Assembly: GCA_005877655.1 (NCBI GenBank) | Contig: VBOC01000035.1 | Span: 11,473 to 30,579, forward strand | Reading direction: 5' to 3' | Origin: Ignavibacteria bacterium | GTDB lineage: Bacteria > Bacteroidota > Ignavibacteria > UBA10030 > SZUA-254 | Length of the DNA stretch: 19,107 bases | Part shown: positions 1 to 8,930 of the stretch, one piece after another | Layout: each line of letters starts with the position of its first letter | Position numbering within the stretch: the stretch's first letter is position 1 | Position numbers and translations under genes: made by a program | Notes under the pieces: generated by a model | What the model was told of the DNA's origin: nothing | The model's input: the letters and a program-made list of their open reading frames with translations, nothing else | Database searches by the model: none

Positions 1-1557
1 CTCATAGTGCCCTTCGGTATACTTCTTCGAGGTCCCGGTCTTTCCGGCGATTTTCAGCCCCGGCAGTGCGGCGCTTTTTCCCGTGCCATGTTCAACAACG
101 CCTTCAAAAAAATCCGTCATCGTCCGCGCCGACGCCGCCGAGATCACCCGCCGGATTTGTTGGGCATGCGCAGACCGGACGACCTGCCCGGTCTGGTCCT
201 GTTCCTTCAAAAATAGAAACGGCTTCATGAGGATGCCGCCATTTGCAACCGCGGCATAAGCGGCGGCGATCTGGATCGGGGTCACGCCGACTTCATAGCC
301 GAATGCAATCGTATTCAGTGTCGTCGCGGACCACTCGGACGGCTTTTTGAGCACTCCGCTGACTTCACCCGGAAGCTCCAAATTTGTCGCAATGCCGAAT
401 CCGTAATCCCTTGCCATTGTGTAGAGACGTTCGCTCCCGATGATATTGCTGATCTTCGCCATGACAATATTGCTTGAATACTCGATCGCTTCCCGGAAAC
501 TGATCCACCCTTCCTTGTGCGTGTCGGTGATCGTGCGGGTTTTTCCGTTCACCACGGGAACCACGTAGGTGCCGTTCTCGGCGTAGAAGGGCGACTCCGG
601 AGTCACGAGTCCGCTCTCCAATGCCGACGATGCGGTGACGATCTTGAAAATCGATCCGGGTTCGAACATGTCCGTGACAGCCCTCAGTCTCTGCGCCTGG
701 GGCGAACAATTCCTGAAATTATTCGGGTCGAGGTTCGGGCACTGGGCAAGCGCGAGTATTTCTCCGGTCTTCGGACGCAGGATGATGGCGACGCCGGCCT
801 CGGCGTTACACTGTTCGATCCCCTTCTTGAGTTCCTGCTCCGCAATCGCCTGCATTTGCATGTCGATCGTGAGGAAGATGTCCGAGCCGTTCACGGGCTC
901 GACGCGGGGGTAGTCGACCGACGGGCGGGCGCGTCCAAGCCCATCGCGCTGGAAAACGACGTATCCGTCGGCCCCGCGCAGTTCGTTGTCGAACTCCGCT
1001 TCGATCCCGGCGATTCCTTTATTATCCAGGTCCGTCGAGCCGATAAGCTGTCCCGCAACCTGATCGTGATAGAGGCGCTTGGGTTCGGAGCGGACAACGA
1101 GCCCGGGATAGTCCTTCGGGTCGATTTTCTTCCGATAGCCGACATCCACGATGCGTTCCAGCCAAACGAATCGCGAGTCTGACCGCAGCTTCTGGAGGTA
1201 ATCTGACGAAGGTTTTCCGAACTCCTTCGAAAACTTCTTCGCGATCAGCCGGGCATCTTCCACGGCGACCGTGGGATCGGCGGCATACGAAACGAACAAG
1301 CTGTTTGAGGCGATGACCGATCCGTTGCGGTCATAGAGGCTTCCCCTCGCCGCCGGAAGCGGCACCTTCGCCTGGTACTGTCTCTGCGCAAGCTGCCGGT
1401 ATTTCTGGTACTCCACCACCTGGACCTGGGCGAGCCGCAACGCCACGACCGCAAACGACGCGAGGATCGCCGTCAGCAGCAATCTCACGCGTGCCGTCGT
1501 CGAGCCTGCCTGACTCGAATCCCTTTGGCGCACGATGTTGTTTTCCTGGTGATTCAT
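1..1557 (-). CDS. ftsI: FtsI-type penicillin-binding protein (septal transpeptidase), C-terminus cut by window edge
   Basis: This class B penicillin-binding protein cross-links septal peptidoglycan in the periplasm during division. The reading frame stays open for 519 codons from ATG 1557 to base 1, so the end of the protein lies outside the window. Visible in order: a cytoplasmic tail, one membrane helix (about residues 25-46), the dimerisation domain starting with RGSLYDRNG (71-79), then the transpeptidase domain with active-site SIFK (Ser302, Lys305), SSN (361-363) and KTG (506-508). All three catalytic motifs are intact. It follows the ftsL-like gene by 35 bp and is the fourth gene of the mraZ operon, which supports FtsI over a RodA-partner PBP2. 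Whether it has PASTA domains (Spo-type) cannot be seen. No strong ribosome-binding site precedes the ATG, but no other in-frame start was found back to the ftsL stop. Confidence 0.95.
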   Translation of the reverse strand, partial: MNHQENNIVRQRDSSQAGSTTARVRLLLTAILASFAVVALRLAQVQVVEYQKYRQLAQRQYQAKVPLPAARGSLYDRNGSVIASNSLFVSYAADPTVAVEDARLIAKKFSKEFGKPSSDYLQKLRSDSRFVWLERIVDVGYRKKIDPKDYPGLVVRSEPKRLYHDQVAGQLIGSTDLDNKGIAGIEAEFDNELRGADGYVVFQRDGLGRARPSVDYPRVEPVNGSDIFLTIDMQMQAIAEQELKKGIEQCNAEAGVAIILRPKTGEILALAQCPNLDPNNFRNCSPQAQRLRAVTDMFEPGSIFKIVTASSALESGLVTPESPFYAENGTYVVPVVNGKTRTITDTHKEGWISFREAIEYSSNIVMAKISNIIGSERLYTMARDYGFGIATNLELPGEVSGVLKKPSEWSATTLNTIAFGYEVGVTPIQIAAAYAAVANGGILMKPFLFLKEQDQTGQVVRSAHAQQIRRVISAASARTMTDFFEGVVEHGTGKSAALPGLKIAGKTGTSKKYTEGHYE

Positions 1558-1592
1558 CGAATCGCGCTTGCTGTGATAACCTGCGTCAAACC

Positions 1593-2033
1593 TTATTCAG
1601 TTTCGAGACTCTCGATCTTCTCCCCATCGACCGGGAACGAGGCTGGCTGTTCCTTCGGGTAGGTAAGGCCGAGTTGAGCGGCGATCTTGCCGATGCGCTC
1701 AAGGTTGGATTTCTTGTTAATCTCAGCTCTCAGAAGATCGTTTGCGTTGATAATTTTCTGGTACTGCGCCTGTGCCGCGTTGACTTCCACTGCGATACGA
1801 TCTACGGTAATCTTATTCCAGACGTAGAAAACAATGAGCAGAGATATTGCAACGAGCGCGGCTATCATATTGAAAGGCGAGCGCTTGCGCCGCCTGACCG
1901 GCCTGTTGCTTCTCGGAAGAATATCATTCACCCGGGCAGTCGATGACTCGCCGTTGTAAACGTACCGGCGCTCCGGCTGGTGTTGTGCGACCGCCTGCCC
2001 GGTTTCCGGCTCGGATGTATGTGCTGAATTCAT
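1593..2033 (-). CDS. ftsL: FtsL-like bitopic division protein
   Basis: A 146-residue protein with a long, basic, proline-rich cytoplasmic N-terminus (residues 1-53, including VRRRKRS), one membrane helix (about 55-72) and a periplasmic part predicted as coiled coil (about 76-120), followed by an acidic tail. This is the architecture of FtsL, which in other bacteria joins the FtsB/FtsQ complex and activates FtsW-FtsI. Sequence conservation in this family is poor, so the name rests mostly on shape and on position between rsmH and ftsI. Its ATG overlaps the rsmH stop (ATGA), implying translational coupling. The cytoplasmic segment is longer than in E. coli FtsL (121 aa in total). A generic septum-formation-initiator (FtsB/DivIC-like) label is the alternative. 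Confidence 0.8.
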   Translation of the reverse strand: MNSAHTSEPETGQAVAQHQPERRYVYNGESSTARVNDILPRSNRPVRRRKRSPFNMIAALVAISLLIVFYVWNKITVDRIAVEVNAAQAQYQKIINANDLLRAEINKKSNLERIGKIAAQLGLTYPKEQPASFPVDGEKIESLETE

Positions 2034-2959
2034 AGACGCTCTGCTGATCTCAGTTTCGCACTCCGGGATCGTGCATTCTCGGCGATCTCGGCGGCCGAAG
2101 GAACAACGGGTTTCTTCGTGAGCACTTTGAGCCTCGGCTTTGCCGGCCGGTCGGGAAGAAGTTTGGTGCCCGATTTCGTGAATTCCTTCGATTCCTCTTT
2201 GAAAAACTCCTTTACGGTTCGGTCTTCGAGGGAATGGTAGGAGATCACAACGATCCTTCCCCCGGGGGTGACAAACTCCATCGCACTCTCCAGAGAAGCC
2301 TTAAGATTCTCCAGTTCCCCGTTCACTTCGATGCGGATCGCCTGAAAGACACGGGCCAGCGATTGCGGCAGATACTTTGCTCCGACCACAGATTCCACGA
2401 TTCCGGTGAGGTCAAGCGTGGTGTCGACCGGTCCTTGTTTGCGTCTGTCGATGATGCGCCTGGCGATCCGGCGGGAAGAGCGTTCCTCGCCGAATTTCCA
2501 GAGAATTTCCGAGAGCCGGGACTCGTCATAAGTATTGACCACGCTCCACGCGTCGATCCCGCTCGCGGGATCCATGCGCATATCCAGGCGGCCGGATTCT
2601 TGAAAGCTGAAACCCCGCCCCTCCGACCCGATTTGATGAGATGAAATTCCGAGGTCGAGCAGCAAGCCGTCCAGACGGGCGATGGAAAGTTCCGAGAGCC
2701 TTTTCCGCAGGTTCGCGACATTGTCCCGAATGAACTCGACACGTTCCCCGAATTGTTTAAGCCGGTTGCGGGCGAATGCAATCGCGTCCGGGTCCATGTC
2801 AAATCCGATCACGCGTGAAGCGGGAGAGCTGTTCATCAGAATTTGTTCGCTGTGACCGCCACCGCCAAGGGTTCCGTCGACGTAGATTCCCCCCGGCCTC
2901 GGCTGGAGGTAACGAAGGACGGCGTCAACAAGAACAGGAGTGTGGTATTCATCGATCAT
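2030..2959 (-). CDS. rsmH: 16S rRNA (cytosine1402-N4)-methyltransferase
   Basis: RsmH (formerly MraW) methylates N4 of C1402 in 16S rRNA using S-adenosylmethionine, in the cytosol. The 309-residue product has the family's length and signatures: the opening HTPVLVDAVL, the SAM-binding loop DGTLGGGGHS (residues 28-37), GFDMDPDAI, LLLDLGISSHQ, and a C-terminal region with VISYHSLEDR. I chose ATG 2959, giving MIDEYHTPVL. The codon directly upstream is an in-frame TTG that would add a single residue. The gene starts 13 bp after the mraZ stop and its own stop overlaps the ftsL start by four bases, so it is in the dcw operon and shares the mraZ promoter. No odd features. Confidence 0.97.
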   Translation of the reverse strand: MIDEYHTPVLVDAVLRYLQPRPGGIYVDGTLGGGGHSEQILMNSSPASRVIGFDMDPDAIAFARNRLKQFGERVEFIRDNVANLRKRLSELSIARLDGLLLDLGISSHQIGSEGRGFSFQESGRLDMRMDPASGIDAWSVVNTYDESRLSEILWKFGEERSSRRIARRIIDRRKQGPVDTTLDLTGIVESVVGAKYLPQSLARVFQAIRIEVNGELENLKASLESAMEFVTPGGRIVVISYHSLEDRTVKEFFKEESKEFTKSGTKLLPDRPAKPRLKVLTKKPVVPSAAEIAENARSRSAKLRSAERL

Positions 2960-2972
2960 CAAGAATTATTAT

Positions 2973-3413
2973 TCACTTCATCACTTTCGCAGCAATACTT
3001 TCATACGTTTCAGGCTGCGAAGTCTTGTACTCATCGTAGATCTGCGGATTCCAGAGTTCGATTTTGTCGAGCGTGCCGATAATGCGCACCTCGCTCTCAA
3101 TGTTGGCATATTCTCTCAGCTCCTGCGGGATGGACAGGCGCGATTGTGCATCCAACTGGCTTTCCGATGCAAGCTCAAGAAGCGCTCTGATGAACCGGCG
3201 ATGCTCCGGATCGTACCCCGACAGATTTCGCAGATTTTCTTCCAACTTGTTCCATTCATCAATCGGGTAAACAAAAAGGCACTTTTCAAAGCCTCGGGTG
3301 AGGACGAATGTGTCATTCGTATCCGGTGAGACATACTTCCGGAGCTTGGCTGGCAAATTGACCCGCCCCTTCTCGTCCACAGAGTACATATATGATCCCT
3401 TGAATGATGACAT
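2973..3413 (-). CDS. mraZ: Transcriptional regulator MraZ
   Basis: MraZ is a ring-forming AbrB-fold DNA-binding protein that controls its own dcw operon. The 146-residue product carries both tandem SpoVT/AbrB-like halves: YSVDEKGRVNLPAKLR (about residues 10-25) and LDAQSRLSIPQELREY (about 87-102), each with the conserved DxxxR core. It is the first gene of the operon mraZ-rsmH-ftsL-ftsI. The start ATG 3413 is fixed by an in-frame stop a few codons upstream. An AGGAAAG lies rather far (about 18 nt) from it. Upstream lie a promoter and three phased operator boxes, described separately, consistent with autoregulation. Confidence 0.97.
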   Translation of the reverse strand: MSSFKGSYMYSVDEKGRVNLPAKLRKYVSPDTNDTFVLTRGFEKCLFVYPIDEWNKLEENLRNLSGYDPEHRRFIRALLELASESQLDAQSRLSIPQELREYANIESEVRIIGTLDKIELWNPQIYDEYKTSQPETYESIAAKVMK

Positions 3414-3465
3414 ACTAGTGTTGCATCACTTTCCTGATCAATCCTCCAAAACAAAATGAATTCCA

Positions 3466-3490
3466 CTCCATTATTCCCCACTTTTCCCCA
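3466..3490 (-). promoter_or_regulatory. MraZ operator: three 10-bp-phased TGGGG-like boxes
   Basis: Read on the minus strand, the boxes are TGGGG (3490-3486), TGGGG (3480-3476) and TGGAG (3470-3466), each separated by exactly five bases. MraZ of other bacteria is known to bind three TGGGN boxes spaced by five bases upstream of mraZ. Here the boxes lie just downstream of the predicted -10, at about +6 to +30, and 53 bp before the mraZ start. That position fits repression by blocking initiation or early elongation. The third box has one mismatch to TGGGN. Confidence 0.8.
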
Positions 3491-3502
3491 CCGTGAGCTA
3501 AC

Positions 3503-3530
3503 AATTTAGGTAATTCCGCTTGAAAGTCAA
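3503..3530 (-). promoter_or_regulatory. Putative sigma70-type promoter of the mraZ operon
   Basis: Minus strand: -35 TTGACT (3530-3525), 16-bp spacer, -10 TAAATT (3508-3503). Expected transcription start is near 3496, directly before the MraZ boxes. The same hexamers recur upstream of rplU and of the metallophosphoesterase gene, which strengthens the call. Confidence 0.65.
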
Positions 3531-3620
3531 GGGAAATTATCCAAGAATCACAATCCTAGATAATTTTAATAATTGAGTGGTCTGGAACCTCCCTCCATTG
3601 CCGAAAAACGCTCATTTTGG

Positions 3621-3866
3621 CACGTTCTCGGGGTGCTTGAAGTGGCGTACGGGTGGGTCAGGCTGGGTCGGAGGTCAGTGATTTATCGCTAACCGATGAC
3701 CGGACGCGCGCCAAGGGGCACGTCTGGCAGTTCTTGGGGTGTGAAAAATTTGTACTGGTGGGATATCTGGCGGCTCGTGAGGCGCCCCAGGACGCGTGTC
3801 CGGGAGCTTTTGGGGTGTGAAAAATTTGCACCGCTGGGGTATCAGGCGGCTCGTGAGGCGCCCGAT
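3621..3866. repeat. Degenerate direct repeat, two clear copies and one decayed copy
   Basis: Two clear units lie at 3702-3789 and 3790-3866. They share TTGGGGTGTGAAAAATTTG (3734-3752 and 3810-3828, identical) and GGCGGCTCGTGAGGCGCCC (3769-3787 and 3845-3863, identical), both at a 76-bp offset. The bases between the two blocks differ at several sites. Both units open with GGACGCG, with a 12-bp length difference after it. A third, older copy seems to start near 3621 (CGTTCTCGGGGTG versus AGTTCTTGGGGTG, then GTAC-GGTGGG). The repeats fill most of the 333-bp gap between mraZ's promoter and the metallophosphoesterase stop. No convincing gene was seen there. Confidence 0.75.
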
Positions 3867-3873
3867 GAACCGC

Positions 3874-4530
3874 CTAGTGGCCGAGCTGGCGGTTCTCGAT
3901 CAAAATCGAGTCGCCAATTTCAATTGTCGCATAGCAACCGGTGAATGCCGGACCGCAGTTCACGATTTTCGTTCCCTCCAGAGAATCCTGACCACGTGCC
4001 TCGTGGATATGCCCGCAAACTGCAACGGTAGGTTGCTCCTGTTCGATGAAATCGCGTACCGCCGTGCTCCCGACATGGATCCCCGAGTGCAGGATGTCGA
4101 CCTTTGTTCCGTACGGCGGCGCGTGGGGCACAAATATCGTCACCGAGCAATCCTTCACCTGGGAAAAGCCGGATAGACTTCGTTTTCCGATTTCCGCCTC
4201 CGAAATCTCATATGGCGTATGGAGCGGCGAGAGGGGAGCTGCGGAAACCCCGAAAAACCCAATCCCCTCGATCTTCACACCCCGTCCGTTGAGAGAAATG
4301 CCCAACCGCGCAAACAGCTCGTCGTGCGCCGGCAGATCCATGTTACCGGCGACGCAGAGGAGCCGGTTGGCGAGCGTCTGCATTTTCTTGAGCGCCTCTT
4401 CGGCTTCCTTGACCGTGCCGACCGTGGTCAAATCGCCCCCGATAATGACAACGTCGGAGGGATGTTTTGCGATGATCTCCTCCGCCCGCTTGTAGGACCC
4501 GTGAATGTCCGTGAGCGCCAGAATTTTCAT
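3874..4530 (-). CDS. Calcineurin-like metallophosphoesterase family protein
   Basis: A 218-residue cytosolic protein with no signal peptide and all the metal-ligand motifs of the Metallophos fold: DIH (Asp8, His10), GGD (Asp33), GNMD (Asn63), a PHAPP block with His136 in the position of the usual GHxP histidine, and GHIH (His174, His176). It resembles small, stand-alone archaeal/bacterial phosphodiesterases (YfcE/MJ0936-like). The natural substrate (cyclic nucleotides, phosphodiesters) cannot be told from sequence. The start ATG 4530 has GGAGAG a few bases upstream and its own promoter. It is monocistronic, transcribed divergently from plsC, and ends at the border of the 3.62-3.87 kb repeats. 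No classical U-tract terminator follows it. Confidence 0.88.
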   Translation of the reverse strand: MKILALTDIHGSYKRAEEIIAKHPSDVVIIGGDLTTVGTVKEAEEALKKMQTLANRLLCVAGNMDLPAHDELFARLGISLNGRGVKIEGIGFFGVSAAPLSPLHTPYEISEAEIGKRSLSGFSQVKDCSVTIFVPHAPPYGTKVDILHSGIHVGSTAVRDFIEQEQPTVAVCGHIHEARGQDSLEGTKIVNCGPAFTGCYATIEIGDSILIENRQLGH

Positions 4531-4554
4531 GTCTTGCTCTCCGAATGCACAGGC

Positions 4555-4582
4555 AATTTAACTTCTTCTGAATTGAAATCAA
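4555..4582 (-). promoter_or_regulatory. Putative promoter of the metallophosphoesterase gene
   Basis: Minus strand: -35 TTGATT (4582-4577), 16-bp spacer, -10 TAAATT (4560-4555), about 25 bp before the start codon. Same layout as the mraZ promoter. Confidence 0.6.
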
Positions 4583-4645
4583 GACTTGCACCAACCCAAT
4601 ACGTTTTGCGCTAATGTGTCATTCATGGTGAGGCGATGCATAATC

Positions 4646-4674
4646 TTGATTTTCAAATTCGCTTTTCGTAGATT
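4646..4674 (+). promoter_or_regulatory. Putative promoter of the plsC-led gene run
   Basis: -35 TTGATT (4646-4651), 17-bp spacer, -10 TAGATT (4669-4674). It faces away from the metallophosphoesterase promoter 64 bp to its left. It would leave an untranslated leader of about 140 nt before plsC. I saw no clear riboswitch fold or terminator in that leader, only a very short ORF (ATG 4687, six codons). Confidence 0.5.
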
Positions 4675-4823
4675 GTAAAAACCACGATGTCGTTCACTCG
4701 TCAGTAAGGTAAGACGGTGCCACGAAAAGTGATCGAATCTGCCTTCCGCGCAGCGCCTCTTCTTAGAATCCTCCGATACCCGACGCAGCACCATCCCATC
4801 GCCTGCTTGCTTTTTCGGGCAGA

Positions 4824-5549
4824 ATGGTCCTTTCCCATCCGATGATCATTTCCGCCATCAGGGTTTTGTTCGTTGTCCTTATTACGCTCCTGGCTTCGAG
4901 CGGAATGATACTTGTGTTTGCAGTTAACCACTCAGAGAGAGTTTATTTTTCACTGGTCAAATCGTACTTCCGCCTCATCCTCGCCATTTGTGGTATCAGG
5001 GTCGAGGTGCAGGGGGCGGAGCGGATAAACCCATCACAAAACTATGTTTTCGTTGCAAACCACGGCAGTTTATTCGATATTCCTGCAGTCGTTGCCGGCA
5101 TCCCATCCAACGTGCGGATAATCTACAAGAAGGAACTTGCGAGGTTCCCTTTTATCGGCTGGGCAATGCACATGGGACGAACCTACATCCCAATCAACCG
5201 CGGCCAGAAGCAGGAGGCAATGCGCAGCGTGGAGGAAGCGGCCCGAACAATTGCCCGGGGAGCATCTGTTCTCGTATTCGGGGAAGGCACAAGAACGACG
5301 GACGGCAAGCTGCAGCCTTTCAAGCGCGGAGCATTCAGGCTTGCAGTCCAGTCCGGGATTCCGGTCGTTCCCCTGACTATTAACGGCAGTTACAGAATTT
5401 TGCCCAAGGGGTCCCTCCGCGTGCATCCGGGAAGCATCTCTCTCGTGGTGGATAATCCGATCATACCCCCGGGGGCCAACGGTAGGGATGCAGAACTGCA
5501 TTTGCGCGATCAGGTTCGGGAGACAATCAAACGGAACTACAGAGAATAA
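4824..5549 (+). CDS. plsC: 1-acyl-sn-glycerol-3-phosphate acyltransferase (PlsC family)
   Basis: A lysophospholipid acyltransferase that probably converts lysophosphatidic acid to phosphatidic acid at the inner membrane. The 241-residue product has an N-terminal membrane helix (about residues 9-33), the catalytic NHGSLFD (His80, Asp85), the substrate-binding FGEGTR (152-157) and a VVPLTINGS block, in the standard order and spacing. The start is uncertain: ATG 4824 and ATG 4842 are both in frame, and neither has a good Shine-Dalgarno site. An in-frame stop at 4764 excludes anything much longer. It leads the plus-strand run and is followed 14 bp later by gatC. Acyltransferases of this family can have other lysolipid acceptors, so the exact substrate is inferred. 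Confidence 0.92.
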   Translation: MVLSHPMIISAIRVLFVVLITLLASSGMILVFAVNHSERVYFSLVKSYFRLILAICGIRVEVQGAERINPSQNYVFVANHGSLFDIPAVVAGIPSNVRIIYKKELARFPFIGWAMHMGRTYIPINRGQKQEAMRSVEEAARTIARGASVLVFGEGTRTTDGKLQPFKRGAFRLAVQSGIPVVPLTINGSYRILPKGSLRVHPGSISLVVDNPIIPPGANGRDAELHLRDQVRETIKRNYRE

Positions 5550-5563
5550 AATGAGAAGTACGT

Positions 5564-5878
5564 ATGCGGGTCACCATCAAAGACGTTGAGCACGTCGCCG
5601 CACTGGCGCGTCTGGAGTTTACGCAGGCGGAGAAAGAAAAGTTGACGCAGCAGCTCAATCAAATTCTTGCTTATATGGAGAAACTCAACGAGATCGACAC
5701 CACAAACGTGGAGCCGCTTTCCCAGGTCATCGAACTAGAGAACGTGTTCCGGGAAGACAAGGTCCGGCCGTCGCTGCCGAGGGAAGAAATCCTCAAAAAC
5801 GCACCTGATAAAACAGAAAAGTTTTTCAAGGTTCCAAAGGTCATCCCCGGGGATGCGTCGCGGCGAGGAGAGTCCTGA
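5564..5878 (+). CDS. gatC: Aspartyl/glutamyl-tRNA amidotransferase subunit C
   Basis: GatC is the small subunit that clamps GatA to GatB in the GatCAB complex, which converts mischarged Glu-tRNA(Gln) and/or Asp-tRNA(Asn) to the correct amide in the cytosol. The 104-residue product has the family pattern: the N-terminal helix with VEHVAALARLEFT, the QLNQILAYMEKLNEIDT segment, then the extended VEPLSQVIE-x-N-x-FREDKV stretch and a C-terminal FKVPKVI, all in expected order. gatA and gatB are not in this window, so the subunits are split in this genome. Its stop is immediately followed by the kdsB start (zero spacing), indicating co-transcription and probably coupled translation. The Shine-Dalgarno site is weak (GAGAAG). 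Confidence 0.95.
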   Translation: MRVTIKDVEHVAALARLEFTQAEKEKLTQQLNQILAYMEKLNEIDTTNVEPLSQVIELENVFREDKVRPSLPREEILKNAPDKTEKFFKVPKVIPGDASRRGES

Positions 5879-6655
5879 ATGACGGCCTCCCCGCGGGTCG
5901 CGGTCATCATTCCCTCCCGGTACGGCTCCACACGCCTGCCTGCTAAGCCGTTGATCATGCTGTCGGGTAAACCGATGGTGCAGCACGTCTACGAACGGGC
6001 AAAACTCGCGAGAACGGTGGACAAAGTGATTGTGGCCACCGACGATCCCCGGATAGCCGCCGCAGTGAAATCCTTCGGTGGGGAAGTCGTGATGACGCCA
6101 GTGGACGTTCGTTCCGGCAGCGACCGGGCAGCGCTCGTCGCAAGGGATCTGACAGATTACGAGATCATCGTCAATGTCCAGGGGGACGAGCCCCTGATCG
6201 TCCCGCACATGATCGACGAGGCGGTTCAACCGCTGCTCGACGATCCTGCGATCCCCGTGGGCACCCTCATCCGCAAAATCGAACGGAGCGAGGACCTTAC
6301 AAATCCGGGCACCGTCAAAGTTGTATTCGACCGCAACCAGTTTGCGATCTATTTCTCGCGCTCGCCGATTCCCTGCTACAGGGACGGCTCGGTGAGGACA
6401 AACCCCGCCCTGCGGACGCACTATAAGCACATCGGCCTCTATGCGTTCAGAAGGGATTTCCTCCTGCAGTTCGGATCCTGGGGGACTGCGGCCCTCGAAG
6501 AAATTGAACAGCTCGAACAGCTCCGGATCATCGAACACGGGATCAGGATTAAGACCACAATTACCGGCCACGACAGCATTCCGGTCGACTCTCCCGATGA
6601 CGTTGCACGCGTCAGATCGATTCTTCAGGAACAACCGGCAGTGGATGGTCAATGA
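5879..6655 (+). CDS. kdsB: 3-deoxy-manno-octulosonate cytidylyltransferase (CMP-Kdo synthetase)
   Basis: KdsB transfers CMP from CTP to Kdo, activating it for lipopolysaccharide inner-core assembly in the cytosol. The 258-residue product has the nucleotide-binding opening IPSRYGSTRLPAKPL (residues 11-25), VATDD (52-56), the metal-binding NVQGDEP (99-105), YFSRSPIP, HIGLYAFRRDFL and LEQLR near the C-terminus. One oddity: the signature usually read D-H-x-S-G-T-[DE]-R is DVRSGSDR here (residues 76-83), with the His replaced by Val and the Thr by Ser. The rest of the protein is typical, so function is likely kept, though a related sugar acid is possible. The last codons overlap the next gene start by four bases (ATGA). 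CTP for the reaction would come from PyrG two genes downstream. Confidence 0.92.
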   Translation: MTASPRVAVIIPSRYGSTRLPAKPLIMLSGKPMVQHVYERAKLARTVDKVIVATDDPRIAAAVKSFGGEVVMTPVDVRSGSDRAALVARDLTDYEIIVNVQGDEPLIVPHMIDEAVQPLLDDPAIPVGTLIRKIERSEDLTNPGTVKVVFDRNQFAIYFSRSPIPCYRDGSVRTNPALRTHYKHIGLYAFRRDFLLQFGSWGTAALEEIEQLEQLRIIEHGIRIKTTITGHDSIPVDSPDDVARVRSILQEQPAVDGQ

Positions 6656-7284
6656 ATGACGAAGTGATTGTTCACACGTTCTGGCAGTCGCTTCGCGGGA
6701 CGTTTGGGCGGGGGGTCATCGTGCTCCTCCCTGTAGTCATCACGATATGGTTCTTCAATCTCCTCTTTACGACCGTCGACGGGATCATCTCTCCGGTTTT
6801 CGATCAACTGCTTTACCGTCACATCCCGGGGCTCGGCTTCGTCTCGATGATTATTCTCATACTGATGGTCGGGGTACTTTCCCGAAACCTCATCGGTCTG
6901 GCCATCTTCAAGTTCTTCGAGCGCCTCATATTTTCAATTCCGCTCGCGCGGACGATCTACAGCGCCACGAAGGACCTCCTGAACGCATTCGGGGGAGGCA
7001 AGCAGGGCCGGTCGTTCCGGGAGGTTGTCCTCGTTGAATACCCCCGGCCGGGGATCAGCACCATCGGCTTTGTCACGAACGAACTCTCGGTTGAGCTCGA
7101 CACCGAACCGGGAAAGATGATCAGCATTTACATTCTCAATCCGCCGAACCCCACATCCGGAATGTTGATCCTCACGCGCAGAGAAAGCGTGAAGGTGCTC
7201 GATCTGTCGGTGGAGGAGGGTCTGAAGCTCGTCCTCTCGGCCGGAATCGTCACGCCGGGAACTATTCGCGACAAGAAAGGATGA
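6652..7284 (+). CDS. DUF502 family inner-membrane protein
   Basis: A 210-residue protein of the DUF502 family. It has two membrane helices (about residues 20-42 and 62-82) and then a soluble domain containing the family-typical IPLARTIYSATKDLL stretch (about 96-110), a FREVVLVEYPRPG block, GFVTNE and a late PNPTSGMLILTRR block. The family is widespread in Gram-negative bacteria and plants and has no firmly established biochemical role. It overlaps kdsB by four bases and ends three bases before the pyrG start, so it is embedded in the operon with LPS and nucleotide genes. A role in envelope maintenance is a guess from context only. Confidence 0.9.
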   Translation: MNDEVIVHTFWQSLRGTFGRGVIVLLPVVITIWFFNLLFTTVDGIISPVFDQLLYRHIPGLGFVSMIILILMVGVLSRNLIGLAIFKFFERLIFSIPLARTIYSATKDLLNAFGGGKQGRSFREVVLVEYPRPGISTIGFVTNELSVELDTEPGKMISIYILNPPNPTSGMLILTRRESVKVLDLSVEEGLKLVLSAGIVTPGTIRDKKG

Positions 7285-8916
<1,632 letters not shown>

Positions 8917-8930
8917 ATCCCCGTTTTTAG

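Noticed and set aside
517..1182. 221-codon plus-strand frame
   Set aside because: It is the antisense shadow of ftsI, whose catalytic motifs are intact; no signals support it.
3696..4176. Two overlapping plus-strand frames across the repeats and the metallophosphoesterase end
   Set aside because: The similar WGVKNL peptides in both frames come from the DNA repeat itself; there is no ribosome site and they run antisense into a real gene.
4701..4931. Minus-strand frame across the plsC leader
   Set aside because: Low-complexity composition, no start signal, and it overlaps the beginning of plsC.
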